Shown here in pieces: positions 1 through 11,836 of a stretch of DNA of 64,000 nucleotides (positions within the stretch are counted from its first letter, which is position 1; every line of letters begins with the position of its first letter). Source of the stretch: Ascaphus truei (Eukaryota; Chordata; Amphibia; Anura; Ascaphidae); NCBI GenBank assembly GCA_036426205.1, contig CM071570.1, positions 2,619,997 through 2,683,996 on the forward strand, in the 5' to 3' direction. The notes beneath the pieces are model-generated. The model worked only from the letters and a program-made list of their open reading frames with translations. It was not told where the DNA came from and made no database searches. A program made the translations under genes and the position numbers.

Positions 1-2117
1 TCCCCATAATCAGCATAAAGAACAGAGAATGGTGGCAGCCTGCACACAGGAACTTTCTAATCCCCATCTTCAGTGAAACACTTTGTATTTGCTGGTAGAC
101 AGAAGATACACTTTATGGAGGTCATTCTGATGGAGGCACCTTGTTTAATGAATAACCCTATCGCACAGAATCTCTCATTGAAGTCCAGGTTTGTGAAGCT
201 TTTCTTACCACTTGCAAAAAAACAAAGAAAAGATGCTTCAAAGTTATTGGCCTCTAAACCCCTCCTGTGTGCCAACTCTATGCTGTGTATAATGAACAAG
301 ACTTTCCTAGCGTGAAACAGCTGCTGCGCTATACGTGGAATCCCCTCTGCTGCAGACACATTTATGGAGAGATTTTGTTGTTCCCCCATGCAAGATACTG
401 CTGGGCACTTTGCAGCTTCCTTTCAGCAGCCATTTTAACGCAGCAGTCCGTGCTAATCGACATCATTTTTTACTTCCATAAAAGATCTCTACCCTTTTCA
501 ACGTGGTTTTTAATTTTAAAATCGGAAGTTCCGCTCAGCAGATACAGTATACGCGTTGGAACCATTAAGTGTCTGGGAGACTGAAATGGAGCTCTTCCCA
601 GAGCAGTGTAAAGTTTACCATGGTTAGCCTAAGAAACTAAAAACACAACAACATGTGTGCCCCATTGTGATAGAGATCCAGCAGCTGTATACAGGGGTAT
701 TACCACGCTTTGAATTGCAAACATTATTAGAACCTGCTGTAGTAGTTTGTTCACTGGGCAACATGAGGCATTACACAAACTTTGTTAAAAAGTCAAAACC
801 AAATGTGTATTTTAAAAAGGTAATCTTTTCCATGTGAAGCACCGGATTATAATTGTAATCAGAGTCTCTGTACACAAGTGGACAACCCTATGAAAGAAAT
901 ACAGAACGTTACCATTAGCAGTAATTGGTCCATCACAGAAAAACCTTGCAGTTTGTCAAATGACTCATCACATCACTATTTTACAAGCACTGCCATTCAA
1001 ATGAACACAATAAAGCATACAATGTTAGATTATAAAGCTTTTCATAGGATACCATTTAATATGTTCTGCTGTAATTACGTTTGTACAGCTGCGTCTTGCT
1101 ATGGATGCGCCAATGCCAAACAAGATGTACTTTACACAATTTAGTGTTGAATGAAATACACATACTGTTTGAATCTCCGCTTGCCAAGCAACATTTCCTA
1201 GACTTTCATTGGCCTTTTCTGAGCTACTCCCTAGCACCTGAGAGAATATATGTCCTTCCAAGTTCCAAGCACCCATGAGAAAAGATCTGCTTCCCGTTTC
1301 CTAATTCCTAAGAGTGTTTTGAGCTTGCTAACGTTGTGTACAGATGTAGCAAGATTTACTGTTTTGGGCACCAAGGACTAACACGCCGAAATCCGCCAAT
1401 ACAAAATCAGTACATTTTGCGGCCCGGGAGGATTAAAGCAGGAACCCCGCACCGTTAATCCTGCCGGGCTAGCCAGTCTGTAAGAGATGCACAGAGGAGC
1501 CCCAGAGAGAAGCAGTCTCCCTGTGACTCCCTGAGCAGCTTTCAAAGGACCAATTCATGCCCTTTTAATATTTTTTTTACATAGGATTGAAGCAGGGGGT
1601 CTCCGAAGCTGAACCGCATTAATTTTAGCTCCAGGGACCCCCTGCTTCCAGAGCTAGACCTCCAAAGGGGGTGCCATTATCTCCTGCACGTTTTTGTTTT
1701 TTAAAGCATCTCTTGGATTTCCGCTGGTCTGTCCAGCCCTTGATAACGAAGATGTCCGAATGTGGGCCTCTGTCATGAGCGGGAATACTACAGGACCATC
1801 TACATCAAAGAGGTTGGAAAGGACATTTAAATCATAGGTTTAATTCCAAAGAGGATAGATGTGGATCTTTCCCCCAAACATCTCAGAATAAAAGTGTTTC
1901 ATTAATAGGAGAATAGATCAGCCCTGCAAAGACTTGGAGTTATCTGGCGTGATCTTCACTGACTGGAAGACACTTGTACTCATTTTTAGCATTTCTCGTT
2001 TCATAGACTGAGTAAGTCTTGCTGTTTTTGTGAACAACTAAATAGCATATTTTGCCCTCAAATTCCAGTCAATGGCCTCTAGCAGTTATGACATGTTTCC
2101 AAGTATATAAAAGAGAA
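1..2117. other. Non-coding, probably dtnb intron 4; no gene seen
   Basis: AT-rich sequence without a convincing exon or full element. The open frames here are short and unlike known proteins. The section 1390-1700 is more GC-rich and contains a small hairpin listed separately, and is probably part of an old MITE. The next dtnb exon was sought here by eye (expected residues following AAYD) and not found. Confidence 0.6.
1589..1648. repeat. Short hairpin, likely MITE end
   Basis: Two 22-base arms, GAAGCAGGGGGTCTCCGAAGCT (1589-1610, first 20 bases conserved best) and its near-complement at 1627-1648, are separated by 16 bases. The few mismatches lie near the loop. This looks like the folded end of a short DNA transposon relic. 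Confidence 0.5.
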
Positions 2118-2134
2118 CACCTGTTTTTATCTAG

Positions 2135-2568
2135 TGGAAAAGAAGTTATATCAGTGGCGCTCAACACTGTAATGATCAAAGCAATTCTAATAGATATTAT
2201 AAAATATATATTATAAAATATACAACCAGAGCCACGGAAATCGCCCGTCTGATTGGATGCTCCACGTGGTAAGGGTAAACATGTAAATATACAAAGAAAT
2301 CAAATCATAGCATAATACTGTAAAACATACACATACATAAACAAACAACACTTAACAAACGCTGAGAACAACAGGTAACTACTCACAATGGCATTTAATA
2401 TGGCATATCATTAATATCATAAAATACACTTATTACACATAAAATAGTACATAAAAACATATATTAGGTTCAGGCAAGATTCTCCAACTCGGGTGGGGGT
2501 ACCTGCTTACCGAAAACAGGATGTAATCAGGCAATGGATAATTCAAAGAGTATCCCCTCTTATGGATA

Positions 2569-2602
<34 letters not shown>

Positions 2603-3436
2603 TTAACACCTGGGCTCAGACGAGGAGTCTATTATGGGCAGGGACAGGTTTTTCCAGCTAGCTGCGTCTGCCTCAGTCCTCTCCCAGCACTGCAGAAGCT
2701 CCAGGACCACACACAGAGATACTTCCTGGTCTGCCCGCACCACGTGCACCAAACACAGCAATGCTGAAATGTTGGATATTCCTACGCCAGCATGTGCTTT
2801 CCCACAGCTCACAGCTCACAGCTCACAGCTTCGGAAGGGTACAGCACTCACACCCGAGTAGTGGGGACCTCACAGAACCACCCTACGCGTTTCGAAAGTC
2901 TTGCTTTCTTCCTCAGGGGTTAAAAGTAAGAGGGGATACTCTTTGAATTATCCATTGCCTGATTACATCCTGTTTTCGGTAAGCAGGTACCCCCACCCGA
3001 GTTGGAGAATCTTGCCTGAACCTAATATATGTTTTTATGTACTATTTTATGTGTAATAAGTGTATTTTATGATATTAATGATATGCCATATTAAATGCCA
3101 TTGTGAGTAGTTACCTGTTGTTCTCAGCGTTTGTTAAGTGTTGTTTGTTTATGTATGTGTATGTTTTACAGTATTATGCTATGATTTGATTTCTTTGTAT
3201 ATTTACATGTTTACCCTTACCACGTGGAGCATCCAATCAGACGGGCGATTTCCGTGGCTCTGGTTGTATATTTTATAATATATATTTTATAATATCTATT
3301 AGAATTGCTTTGATCATTACAGTGTTGAGCGCCACTGATATAACTTCTTTTCCACTTCTATAGCCTGACTAGGGGTCAGGGTTATATCACCGGCTGCCAG
3401 CTCACTGTGGGATATAGCGCTACCTATTTGTTTTTT
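2135..3436. mobile_element. Long-armed hairpin element with 17-bp target duplication
   Basis: Two ~430-bp arms (about 2133-2562 and 2927-3356) are near-perfect reverse complements, separated by a 364-bp spacer. The spacer holds a (GCT) run, a CTCACAG triplication and ACGCGTTTCG at 2885-2894. After the right arm, an unpaired tail runs to a T-rich stretch. The whole is flanked by an exact 17-bp direct repeat, CACCTGTTTTTATCTAG, at 2118-2134 and 3437-3453. A 17-bp duplication is longer than DNA transposons normally make and fits LINE-assisted insertion. It contains no protein-coding frame and lies inside dtnb. Confidence 0.75.
2569..2599 (+). repeat. (GCT)~10 trinucleotide repeat
   Basis: About ten uninterrupted GCT units in the loop of the hairpin element, ending in TGTTGTT. 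CTG/CAG tracts of this size are often length-variable. It lies in an intron. Confidence 0.9.
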
Positions 3437-3453
3437 CACCTGTTTTTATCTAG

Positions 3454-4405
3454 CTACTGTAGTATACAGATTAATATTCCATAAATACCAAAACACCCAC
3501 ATCTGATCTATAGATTTACACTTTTTTAGCCTATTTGACTATATAGTAAAACAGTAATATTTTCTGAACACTCACCTCTATACTTAAATCTGGAACCTCG
3601 TTCTACAATTTTTTGTTTGAAAGTTTTTGTTTTTTGTCAGAACACTTTGTTAAGTTTTTCAGATTTAGTTCCAGAGAAGAATACGCTCGTTTCCAACTAA
3701 GGGACTGATTCTAAGTCCGAGGTACAAAAAATTGAGCAGTGCGATAACTGGTGCCTCCTTTATTCTTATCCATCGGTTAAAACTACAAATATCTCAGAAA
3801 CTGGGAGGCTATTCCATCAATCAACTACCCTTTCTGTGAAATGCATCGTCCCATTTCTCCTGAGACTCCCACACACAAGTTCTAAAGTATGACATCTTGC
3901 TCTAGCATTTCCCAGTCTCCCTTTGAAATACATTTTCTGTTGTAGGCCATGTACCATTTTAGTAGGTTTCTTTTGTTGCATAACCCAAGATATATCTATA
4001 TTCTTCTGGAGATATAGTATAGCTTTAAGAACGGAATACATTAGTTCTTATAAGGTTAACCAGATGCTCTATAACAGCACTACAACCTCTACCTGTTGCT
4101 ATTACCTATCCCACAGCCTTTTCCAATACAAAACGCAGGCTTTCTCCACCACTTTGTTATATTGTTTGCAAACTGAAATAACGACTCCCAGTTCCCTTCA
4201 CTGGGGTTGCACTACTTCAATATACCACCATAATTATTATTATTACCCCTGATGTATTTTCTTTCATCTATTTGTATTGGCACTGTATGGCTGAATGACT
4301 AGTCCCTTCACTACTCTTCAGAACAGTATGTGCTAAGAAGCTGAATTCAGTGAATCTGTCTTTGTCCCACTTCACTACAAGCACTGATACACTATTATAC
4401 TACAT
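3454..4405. other. Non-coding intronic sequence
   Basis: AT-rich sequence without recognised element or exon. Reading both strands gives only short frames. A run of TTATTATTATTACC near 4230 is the only simple repeat noticed. Confidence 0.5.
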
Positions 4406-4708
4406 GATTATAGTAGGCGTGACGGTGCATGCGATTTTGCGCGCTGCAAGAACAAAGTGCAGCAGCTGATAAGGGCCGGCCATTGTGCTTGCGAGCGCGA
4501 TGCAGAGCGACCGCGCAGATTTTTCAAACTACCAATTATTTTGTCTTTTTGCATGGCGGCTGCATCACGTGAGCAGTTCAGCCAATCAGAGCGAACTAGC
4601 CTGGTGACGCATCAGCCACGCCTCCCCAATCGCTGGACACGCAGTTCACCCATCACTGGGGCGACATGCACGTGCGACACAATGCGCGCTGTCACGCCTA
4701 CTATAATC
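4406..4708. mobile_element. MITE with 18-bp perfect terminal inverted repeats
   Basis: The ends GATTATAGTAGGCGTGAC (4406-4423) and GTCACGCCTACTATAATC (4691-4708) are exact reverse complements. The 303-bp interior is CpG-rich with no coding capacity. No clear target duplication is visible, so the superfamily is open; TTA/TAA at the very ends would suit a PIF/Harbinger-like element. The CpG content could be mistaken for a promoter. Confidence 0.7.
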
Positions 4709-5114
4709 TCTGCCTGAATACACCATTTCCTGCAGCAGGGCACTGTTGCTCTATTCATGGAGCCATCATCCTAGTTGAGCTTTTGCCCTTCCCGGTGGTA
4801 ACTCAGATCCCAACAATCTTGTTACTCAGAGAGGCCTTCTGTTCTGTTAACTTGAGACCCACATTCTGATATTTGTGATGAAGGCTGTTTTTGAATCTCA
4901 TAAGGGCATAAGGGCATCAAGGACATGCGTTACCAAGCCACAAGTATAGGAATATATGTTGCCAACTTAATCTCATACTGGTGTTCCTCTTCCTTCACTG
5001 GTGAAAATAATAACGCATTGGTCATTGAAAATCTGTTGAGAATTTGTCTTTGAATTATACACTTACACAACAAATGTGCCAATTTCAGCAAGAGAAACAA
5101 ATAAGTTTACTAAC

Positions 5115-5328
5115 CTGTCATAAGCAGCTATCATGAAGTTAAGCAGAAGGCTGATTGACTGATCCACACCAATCTGGTGAGTAGACGGAAGGCGTTTGTT
5201 CAGCTGGTAGTATATTGATGATATAATTGTTTCCAGTCGAGACACATTGATCTCTGTGTTGTGATCCAGTGTGTTAAGGCCATTGTCACGAAAGGCTTCT
5301 ATCATATTCCAAATGTCAACAAGGTGTA
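5115..5328 (-). CDS. dtnb: Beta-dystrobrevin, coding exon 4 (third coding exon)
   Basis: This exon encodes 70 whole residues (about 51-120) from [16 protein letters not shown] to NFMIAAYD, plus split codons at both ends. The text matches the first EF-hand-like region of dystrobrevins, and the [12 protein letters not shown] stretch fits the beta rather than the alpha paralogue. Dystrobrevins are cytoplasmic members of the dystrophin-associated complex that bind dystrophin/utrophin through a coiled coil and also bind syntrophins; the beta form works mainly in non-muscle tissue. The acceptor is a pyrimidine run ending TTTTAG (exon begins at 5328) and the donor is GACAG|GTTAGT (exon ends at 5115). 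The leading TA completes a Leu codon begun by exon 3, and the trailing AG starts a Ser/Arg-type codon. The next exon was not found in 1-5114 and should lie beyond the left edge. There are no stops or indels. Confidence 0.95.
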
Positions 5329-6123
5329 CTAAAAGTAAGAGCAGGAAATGCATAAATATAATAAAGTAGTAATGCTTCATATTATACATGCAAAACAAAT
5401 AGTGAACGTGTACATAACCGCTTAGTTAATGTTACCGTTAAATGATTGTATGCGTCACCGGGACACCAATGAGGGATAATGGCATTGCTTGATTACAGTT
5501 CTGCACAGGGTATTTCATTACAGTGCCTATGCCTGTAGTCACCGATTCAAGAATTTGAAGCGACAGATTTTGCTGGTACATAGTTGAAAAACGGACAGCA
5601 TGGGAAGCATATTTGCTACATTTCTAGGGGATTACTAATCTACATATGCATATTTATGTGTATACACAGGACATGACATTTCAAATCCAGCTGTACAAGC
5701 CAGTACAAAACCTTTAGTCTTCACAAGTTTAACAAAAGTAGCGCAACAAAATAATACAATTCTAACTTAATTCTGAAAACACCTTGAGCTCCACAAGGGT
5801 TTGCAACTCATTGGTGTACGAGTTGCTGGCTCTTCTAGCACTGAAGGGGTTATATTAAAGTAATAACCTGTACTTTCCCTGTTCAGCCTCTCCTGCTCTT
5901 ATTTCTACATTTCATCTTAATGGGCTTTTATTTCTCTTTACCTTCTCTCCAACACTTTCCCTATGCTCTTTGCATTTCTCCAATTTTTCCCATTTTTTAT
6001 GTTTAAGGGGTCTAAGGGTTTTTTTATGGGGTTAACACTTATTTTATTTGTTCTGTTTATTTTGAACATATACATTTCTATTTGATCATACATTTACAAT
6101 TCAGAAAAAATATATTTACATGG
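5329..6123. other. Non-coding, dtnb intron 3
   Basis: AT-rich intron immediately upstream (minus strand) of exon 4. No second exon or complete element seen. T-rich stretches near 5930-6060 are simple-sequence rich. Confidence 0.5.
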
Positions 6124-6186
6124 TTAAATTTAGCATAGGTTGAACTTGAACAGATGTCTTTTTTCAACCTCATCTACTATGTTATG
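6124..6186 (+). repeat. LINE 3'-end fragment (CR1-like)
   Basis: The sequence from TTAAATTTAGCATAGGTTGA to CATCTACTATGTTATG matches, in the opposite orientation, the end of the repeat at 20381-20783 (CATAGTAGATGAGGTTGAAA). It is a short orphan of the same LINE tail. Confidence 0.6.
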
Positions 6187-6289
6187 CTCACATTCTGATA
6201 TACAGTATTGTGAAGATTCCCAGAGGAGCCAAATCTCACAGAATTGATCAAAACATCCATTGAAACAGGCTTGTGAGACGTTCCATAAG

Positions 6290-7300
6290 TTTAACTTCTT
6301 TCATTTTTTTTGTAAAATCATTGGCATTGGTGGAGGTTCTTCCTTTTTCCAGAAGTTGGCTGTAGGGCATCTGGTGGCCGATAATGTGTGTTGAATCAAT
6401 ATTTGAAAATGTTTAGGGATTTCTTTTTTTATTAAATAAAATAATGCAGTAAATGGATCTCTTGAAATTCTTTGGGTTAGTTCTTCAATCAAATCAAAGA
6501 CCTGGGACAAAGTTAGGAAATTTTGGGACAAGACCTCCAGATATGTAACATTGTACCAACCTAACGACATCCTCTCCAGCATCTGTTGGAATATGGTGGA
6601 CATATTTTATGTAGTCTGTCTGGTACAAAGTACCAACAAGTAGGTTTTTATAGCCATTCACTTCTATATTAGAACAAAATCGAGCATACAGTATGGCTTC
6701 CCGTTCTTTTAGGTGTATACTCATACTGTAGCTAGTTTTTTTCCCCCCCAATAAAGCACATATTTTTTTATCTGGGTACAATACATGTTTTGTAAGAGAT
6801 ATATATTGGAAATACGTCCTTTCGTAAAGGAAGAATAAATGCACAATCAAAACAAGAAAGTTCTCCCAATCTATTCCTAGGTAAATTCAGTGTATATAAT
6901 GTCTCAGTAGCAGGAAGCAGAAAAAAAAATCAATCAGATTTGGGAAGATTATGTTATGTTGACAATTCAGCAAAAGATTTTAATGTTCCAGAAGAGCAAT
7001 TTTTTTAATAGTCTTGTAATTCCCGCCTCTTGCCAAGAAGAGACATTTCTGTATTCACATGCATCTGGAAATTGTGGATTGGAGAAAAGTGGGAGAATTG
7101 TGGATGGGCTTTGAGTTAATCCAGTTATTTCGGCCCATTTGCCCCAGTAGAAGAGAGCAAGAAATTAACGGAATGGCATATATTTCTCTGGGGAGATTTG
7201 ATTTCGGAATCCAACGTACATTTTCCAATGGGGTGGGGGATAACTTATGTTCAATTTCCACCCGTCATTTGGGATTTGTTTTGGTGTGCCAATAAATAGT
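6290..7300 (-). pseudogene. Degenerate L1/Tx1-type LINE ORF2 C-terminus
   Basis: On the minus strand the frames together recall the end of L1/Tx1 ORF2. A cysteine-rich knuckle reads RCWRGCR then a stop then VGTMLHIWRSCPKI around 6520-6590. Downstream, in another frame, FDLIEELTQRISRDPFTALF and then IQHTLSATRCPTANFWKK follow (6300-6500). Frames 6494-6850 and 7055-7261 hold further upstream pieces. Frame changes and stops show it is an old, 5'-truncated, non-functional copy. Its exact ends are uncertain and no target duplication was found. Confidence 0.6.
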
Positions 7301-8111
7301 TGAAAATGGTGCAGCTGCTAGATAACAGGTGAAATTAAGATGGGCCAAACCAAGTATACAGTTCCCCATTTAATCTTTACATTTCTCCTCCTCTGCATTT
7401 GTCTGCCGAGGATCTCAACACGCCACGTTGCACCCATAATGTTGCGTCATGCAGAATTCACAGCAGTGAGGAGCAAGCTTTATAGCCATGGTGGTAAGTG
7501 ACAGCACTGCCGCAGTCTACTACAATGCACATTCCCCAGCGCTCTTCTGGTGCAACTGGCAGTGATCCGCCAAAAACTTTTACAGAAGTCAATGAGGCAG
7601 GTCGCACGGGGCACTCGCCAGGCTCAATTTCTAGGTTGTGTGTGTGTGTGTTCCGGTCATATCCTTCTTGCTTCCTCAAATGAAACCATAAGTTACATCA
7701 CTCAAAATAAATAGAGTACAGAGCTCCTTCCTCAATTTAAAATACAAACCTTTGGCAGCTTCTTCGGAATAGTTTTCTATATCCTTGTTCAAAACCAAAT
7801 GGTTTGCGGGGCTTTATAGCAGATGTTCGCTTTGCAGAACATAGATTTACTTCAAGTGCACAACGAATTCAGATGGGGGCTAGAAAACCTTCTCTATTGT
7901 CCTCTAGTTTACTGAGAATTACTATATATCGAACCATATGGCTACCATAAAAATAATAAAGCCAACTGCAGGACTCCACTACAATGATTATATGTACATA
8001 CACACTCATACAGGTAAGTACATCAGCAATCCACCTAAATAGAAAGTTAACTGCCTGGGTGCAAGCTGCAAACATGATGGTAATACAAGTTGGTGAGAAC
8101 AGTCAGTAGAT
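7301..8111. other. Non-coding intronic sequence
   Basis: No exon or complete element recognised. A short TG run occurs near 7637-7650. The moderately CpG-containing part (7380-7690) may be an old repeat I cannot place. Confidence 0.4.
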
Positions 8112-10665
8112 CTTTATTTATTTTTATGTATAAAATGTTTTACCAGGAAGTACATTGAGAGTTACCTCTCGTTTTCACGTATGTCCTGAGCACAGAGTTA
8201 TAATGACAAATACATGGTTACAAATAAAAAGTTACGAGTGAAAAGGGTTATACAGTAAATTATATACAAGACATTGTATGCACAGTTAAAGATAATATAT
8301 ATTATAGGCGTATATATAACAGTTACAGACCAGATTAAAAAATGAGCCAGCTTTAGTTTTGAAAGAACTTAGACTGGTGGTGGCTGTGAGAGTCTCCGGT
8401 AGGTTGTTCCAGTTTTGGGGTGCACGGTAAGAGAAGGAGGAGCGTCCGGATACTTTGCTGAATCTTGGGACCATGAACAGTCTTTTGGAGTCTGATCTCA
8501 GATGATAAGTGCTGCATGTGGTAGGGGTGAGGAGCTTGTTCAGATAGCTGGGTAGCATGCCCAGAAAGTATTTGAAGTCAACACAGGAAAGATTAACGTT
8601 GCACCTAGACTCGAGTGATGACCAATCTAGTTCTTTGAGCATTTCGCAGTGATGTGTGTTATAGTTGCATTGGAGAACAAAACGGCATATTGAATTGTAT
8701 AGGGTATCAAGTTTGCCATGGTGAGTTTGGGGTGCCATGCCATATACAATGTTCCAATAGTCTATAATTGGCATCAGAATCTGCTGTGCGATGCGCCTTC
8801 TGACCAGCAGACTTGGGGAGGATTTGTTCCTGTAAAGTACACCTAGTTCAAACCAAATGCCCAAATATTTGAAAGTAGTAACAGGGGCTAGGCTAGTATT
8901 AGAGTTGGTTCTGATCTGTAGATCCTTCATTGGAAGCTTTAGAAATTTAGCCTTGGTTCCAAATACCATTGTTAAAGTCTTGTCAGTGTTTAGAAACAGT
9001 TTGTTTTGGGTTATCCAATTTTCAAGTCTTGTCCAAGGTCAGAGAGGTTAGGGCTTTGTGCATATAAGATTGTGTCATCCACATACATGTGTATTGAGGC
9101 TCCCTTACAAGCTGTAGGAAGATCATTGATGAACACTAGAAGAGAAGGGGACCCAGAACAGAGCCTTGTGGGACACCGCAGGTGATATCCAAGGGGTTGG
9201 AGTTGGTACCCGAGATAGACATGTTGGGATCTACCTGATAGGTAGGAATGAAACCAGTATTAAAGCATGCTTCCCTATTTCAAGAGCACTGGAGTTTGTT
9301 TAGCAAGATAACATGATCAACAGTATCAAAAGTCTTTGCAAAATCTAGGAATATTGCACCAGTAAGTTGTCCCAGTTCCATCCCACATTGGATCTCATTA
9401 CAAACATTTAAGAGGGTAGTTACCGTGGAGTGTTTTGGGTGAAAGTCAGATTGGAATTAGCTAGGGAAATTTGTCTTGTTATAGTAATCTCGTAATTGGG
9501 AGTGAACACATTTTTCCATGACTTTGGATAGTATTGGGAGAAGAGAGATTGGCTTGTAGTTTGAAACAGTGTTTTTGTCTCCACTTTTGAAGACTGGGAC
9601 AACTCCGGTAGTTTTTCAGGTCTTAGGGAAATTACCTGAAGACAAGATAGAGTTGATTAGTGAAGCAAGGGGTTTGGCAATGGCTGGGGCACTAAGTCTT
9701 AGGAACTTAGATAACAGTAGGTCAGGTCCATATTGGCTGCCTCCCCCCGTACTCTTATTTTGCATAGTAGAGCATGGGTATCAGAGTTTTAAGTACTCCG
9801 ATTGAAAATAGTCGAGTGCAGAATCGGGGGTCGGGATTTAAGTCGATTCTGTACCAAGGGCAGCTGGCAAGATCAGTCAGAAACTGTTGTGGGTTAAAGT
9901 TCCTAAACGTTCTAGTGAGGGGAACTTCAGGGCTTGCTTGGGGTGGTCTGTTTTCCTTACACAGTACACTAATTGCATGGTCACTGAAAATGTCAAGTAG
10001 GATGCCAGAGGATTGGATTCTGCTGGGATTAGAGGAGAGAATCCAGTATAGCAAGGAATGGTTGTGAGATTTCAGGTTCGTCCATGTGGGTTGGGAAATT
10101 AGTTGTGTTAGGTTAAGTGACTTGAGTTGTATCTGGATTTTGTGGTTTTTAGGGTCGATCCAAATGTAGTTGAAATCCCCGAGAACTAGCAGCTCACTAT
10201 TCTTTTTCCACGAGGAAATTGAGCTAATAAACTGGGTGATAGCAGTCAGGGATTGTAGTGGGGCTTTAGGGGGCCGGTAGATGCCATCAATAAGAACGGG
10301 CTTAAAAAAGGAGATGCAAACTTTGCCAAGTAGGATTTCAAAAGAGGGTGGGCTTGGGGAGCAATCTAACACTGTAAATTGTAAGGGGTCTGCAATATAA
10401 CACCCCTCCTCCTTGCTTTGACCTTTCTTTCCTAGAAATGGTGATAGTTGCATCGAGGGTTTTAGGAGTTAGCCATGTTTCTGTGATAATAATGACTTTG
10501 GGTTTATGCATAATGCACCATGCCTATAGTTAATCCAGTTTGGGCAGCAGGATATTTACATGGGCGACAAACAGACCGTTTTGGAATTTGAAGGGGTTAT
10601 TCTCAGGGGTATGGGACAGGGTTTAAAAGGGAGGGCCCGGGTTACGTCCAACATCACCTGCTAAA
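8112..10665 (-). mobile_element. CR1/L2-superfamily LINE, defective
   Basis: Minus-strand remnants run in ORF2 order. First is an endonuclease: FVAHVNILLPKLD, then KPKVIIITETWL near 10480-10590, YRPPKAP and LVLGDFN near 10180-10280, and an SDH-type FSDHAISVL. Reverse transcriptase follows, with YVDDTILYAQSP at about 9050-9095 (the catalytic Asp pair). Then comes the thumb/C-terminal part, FKYLGIW through APQNWNNLPETL (8286-8969). The 3' end at 8112-8240 includes the TAAAATGTTTTACCAGGAAG tail also met at 44130-44178. Stops and frameshifts break it into several frames, so it is inactive. It lies antisense-neutral in dtnb, on the same strand as the gene. Confidence 0.8.
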
Positions 10666-11576
10666 GAGAGTAACAGTATAAATAGAAATTTGAGTAGTTT
10701 GCAAGTTGTATAAACATACAAAAAGTTTGTTTAGAACAGATCAGCATTTGGGCTCACGGTCTTGATAAAGGCTCCGCAGTGAGCTGCAATGTTGAGCTGT
10801 TCTAAATAAAAATGTTGTATACGATTCTAAAGACCTGGCGAACGTGCAAGTACGCACACGCGTCAGCAGCACTCCATTGTAAAGAAAACATCTTCACATA
10901 ATTGTATTATCCAAAATAAGGATCAGGCATCTTTAAAAACAGCAGCAGCATGAAACAGAAAAAAAGTTGCAATGTTTCAGGCGCGCCCCCTCAAGCTACA
11001 TAAGGTTAGTTCTAAACGTCGACGCTTCATAATGCTGCCGTTTTTCCAAAATCTGTGATTGCACATGCACAAATTTCCTGTGTATAATCCACAGGATATA
11101 GAAGAAGCAAAACCAATACGCGGCTGCAGATATCCGCATCTGAAATTGGAAAATAAAATAAAAAAGTGTACAATCCAAGGCGCAGCGTCAAATTTGCGCA
11201 CTTTTAAGCACATAATCTGAGGACTACAAATCAGAAATCACGGCCGGTGTGTGTGTAATGATATAGATATATCTATATCCTGGAAAAGAATTGGCCTTAC
11301 TTTTACTGTATGCAAAACAAACACAATCCAGTGCTCCTCCCAAATTGGCTTGTTATTTATTATTTAGATTCTACATTTTTATTCTATTTTATAACAAAAG
11401 AGTCGTTTAGTTGCATCTTTTGATCAAAAAATGATTGAAGCCTGCTAACCCCGTTAGGACAAACTGCACATGGGCAGGTACCTACACTGAACGTATATAA
11501 TTTCTTATTGTCCTGTGGACTAAACTTAGGGAAATATGTGCCCCGAAAGGGTTAAATGAATGAAGCATAATATGGC
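10666..11576. other. Non-coding intronic sequence
   Basis: No coding exon. A GATATAGATATATCTATATC self-complementary patch at about 11260-11280 and scattered CpGs are the only features noted. Confidence 0.4.
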
Positions 11577-11836
11577 ACACCTGGCCGCAGGGCAGCATGC
11601 CACTTCACATTTCACTGCGCTCCAAAAATGTCCAATGCGCTTGCTCCCACGCCCAACCCAACAGAAACTGCGCACTCCTGCGCCCAACAAGCCAGCTCTG
11701 AAAAGCGCATGTTTAAATATCCCCCACGGATGATGGTTCGTCAGAGCGGGCAATAGAGGCAGTGTTGCGGTCCCGAGCATGCGCGGCAGACATTGCGGCG
11801 AAATGTCAAGCAATGAGCTGCCCTGCGGCCAGGTGT
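11577..11836. mobile_element. MITE-like foldback, CpG-rich
   Basis: ACACCTGGCCGCAGGGCAGC at 11577-11596 is matched by its exact reverse complement at 11817-11836. The interior is GC-rich without coding frame. The true ends may extend a few bases further; no target duplication was made out. Confidence 0.55.

Noticed and set aside
3817..4041. Minus-strand frame considered as the next dtnb exon
   Set aside because: The residues do not resemble the dystrobrevin segment expected after AAYD, and splice sites are not in place.
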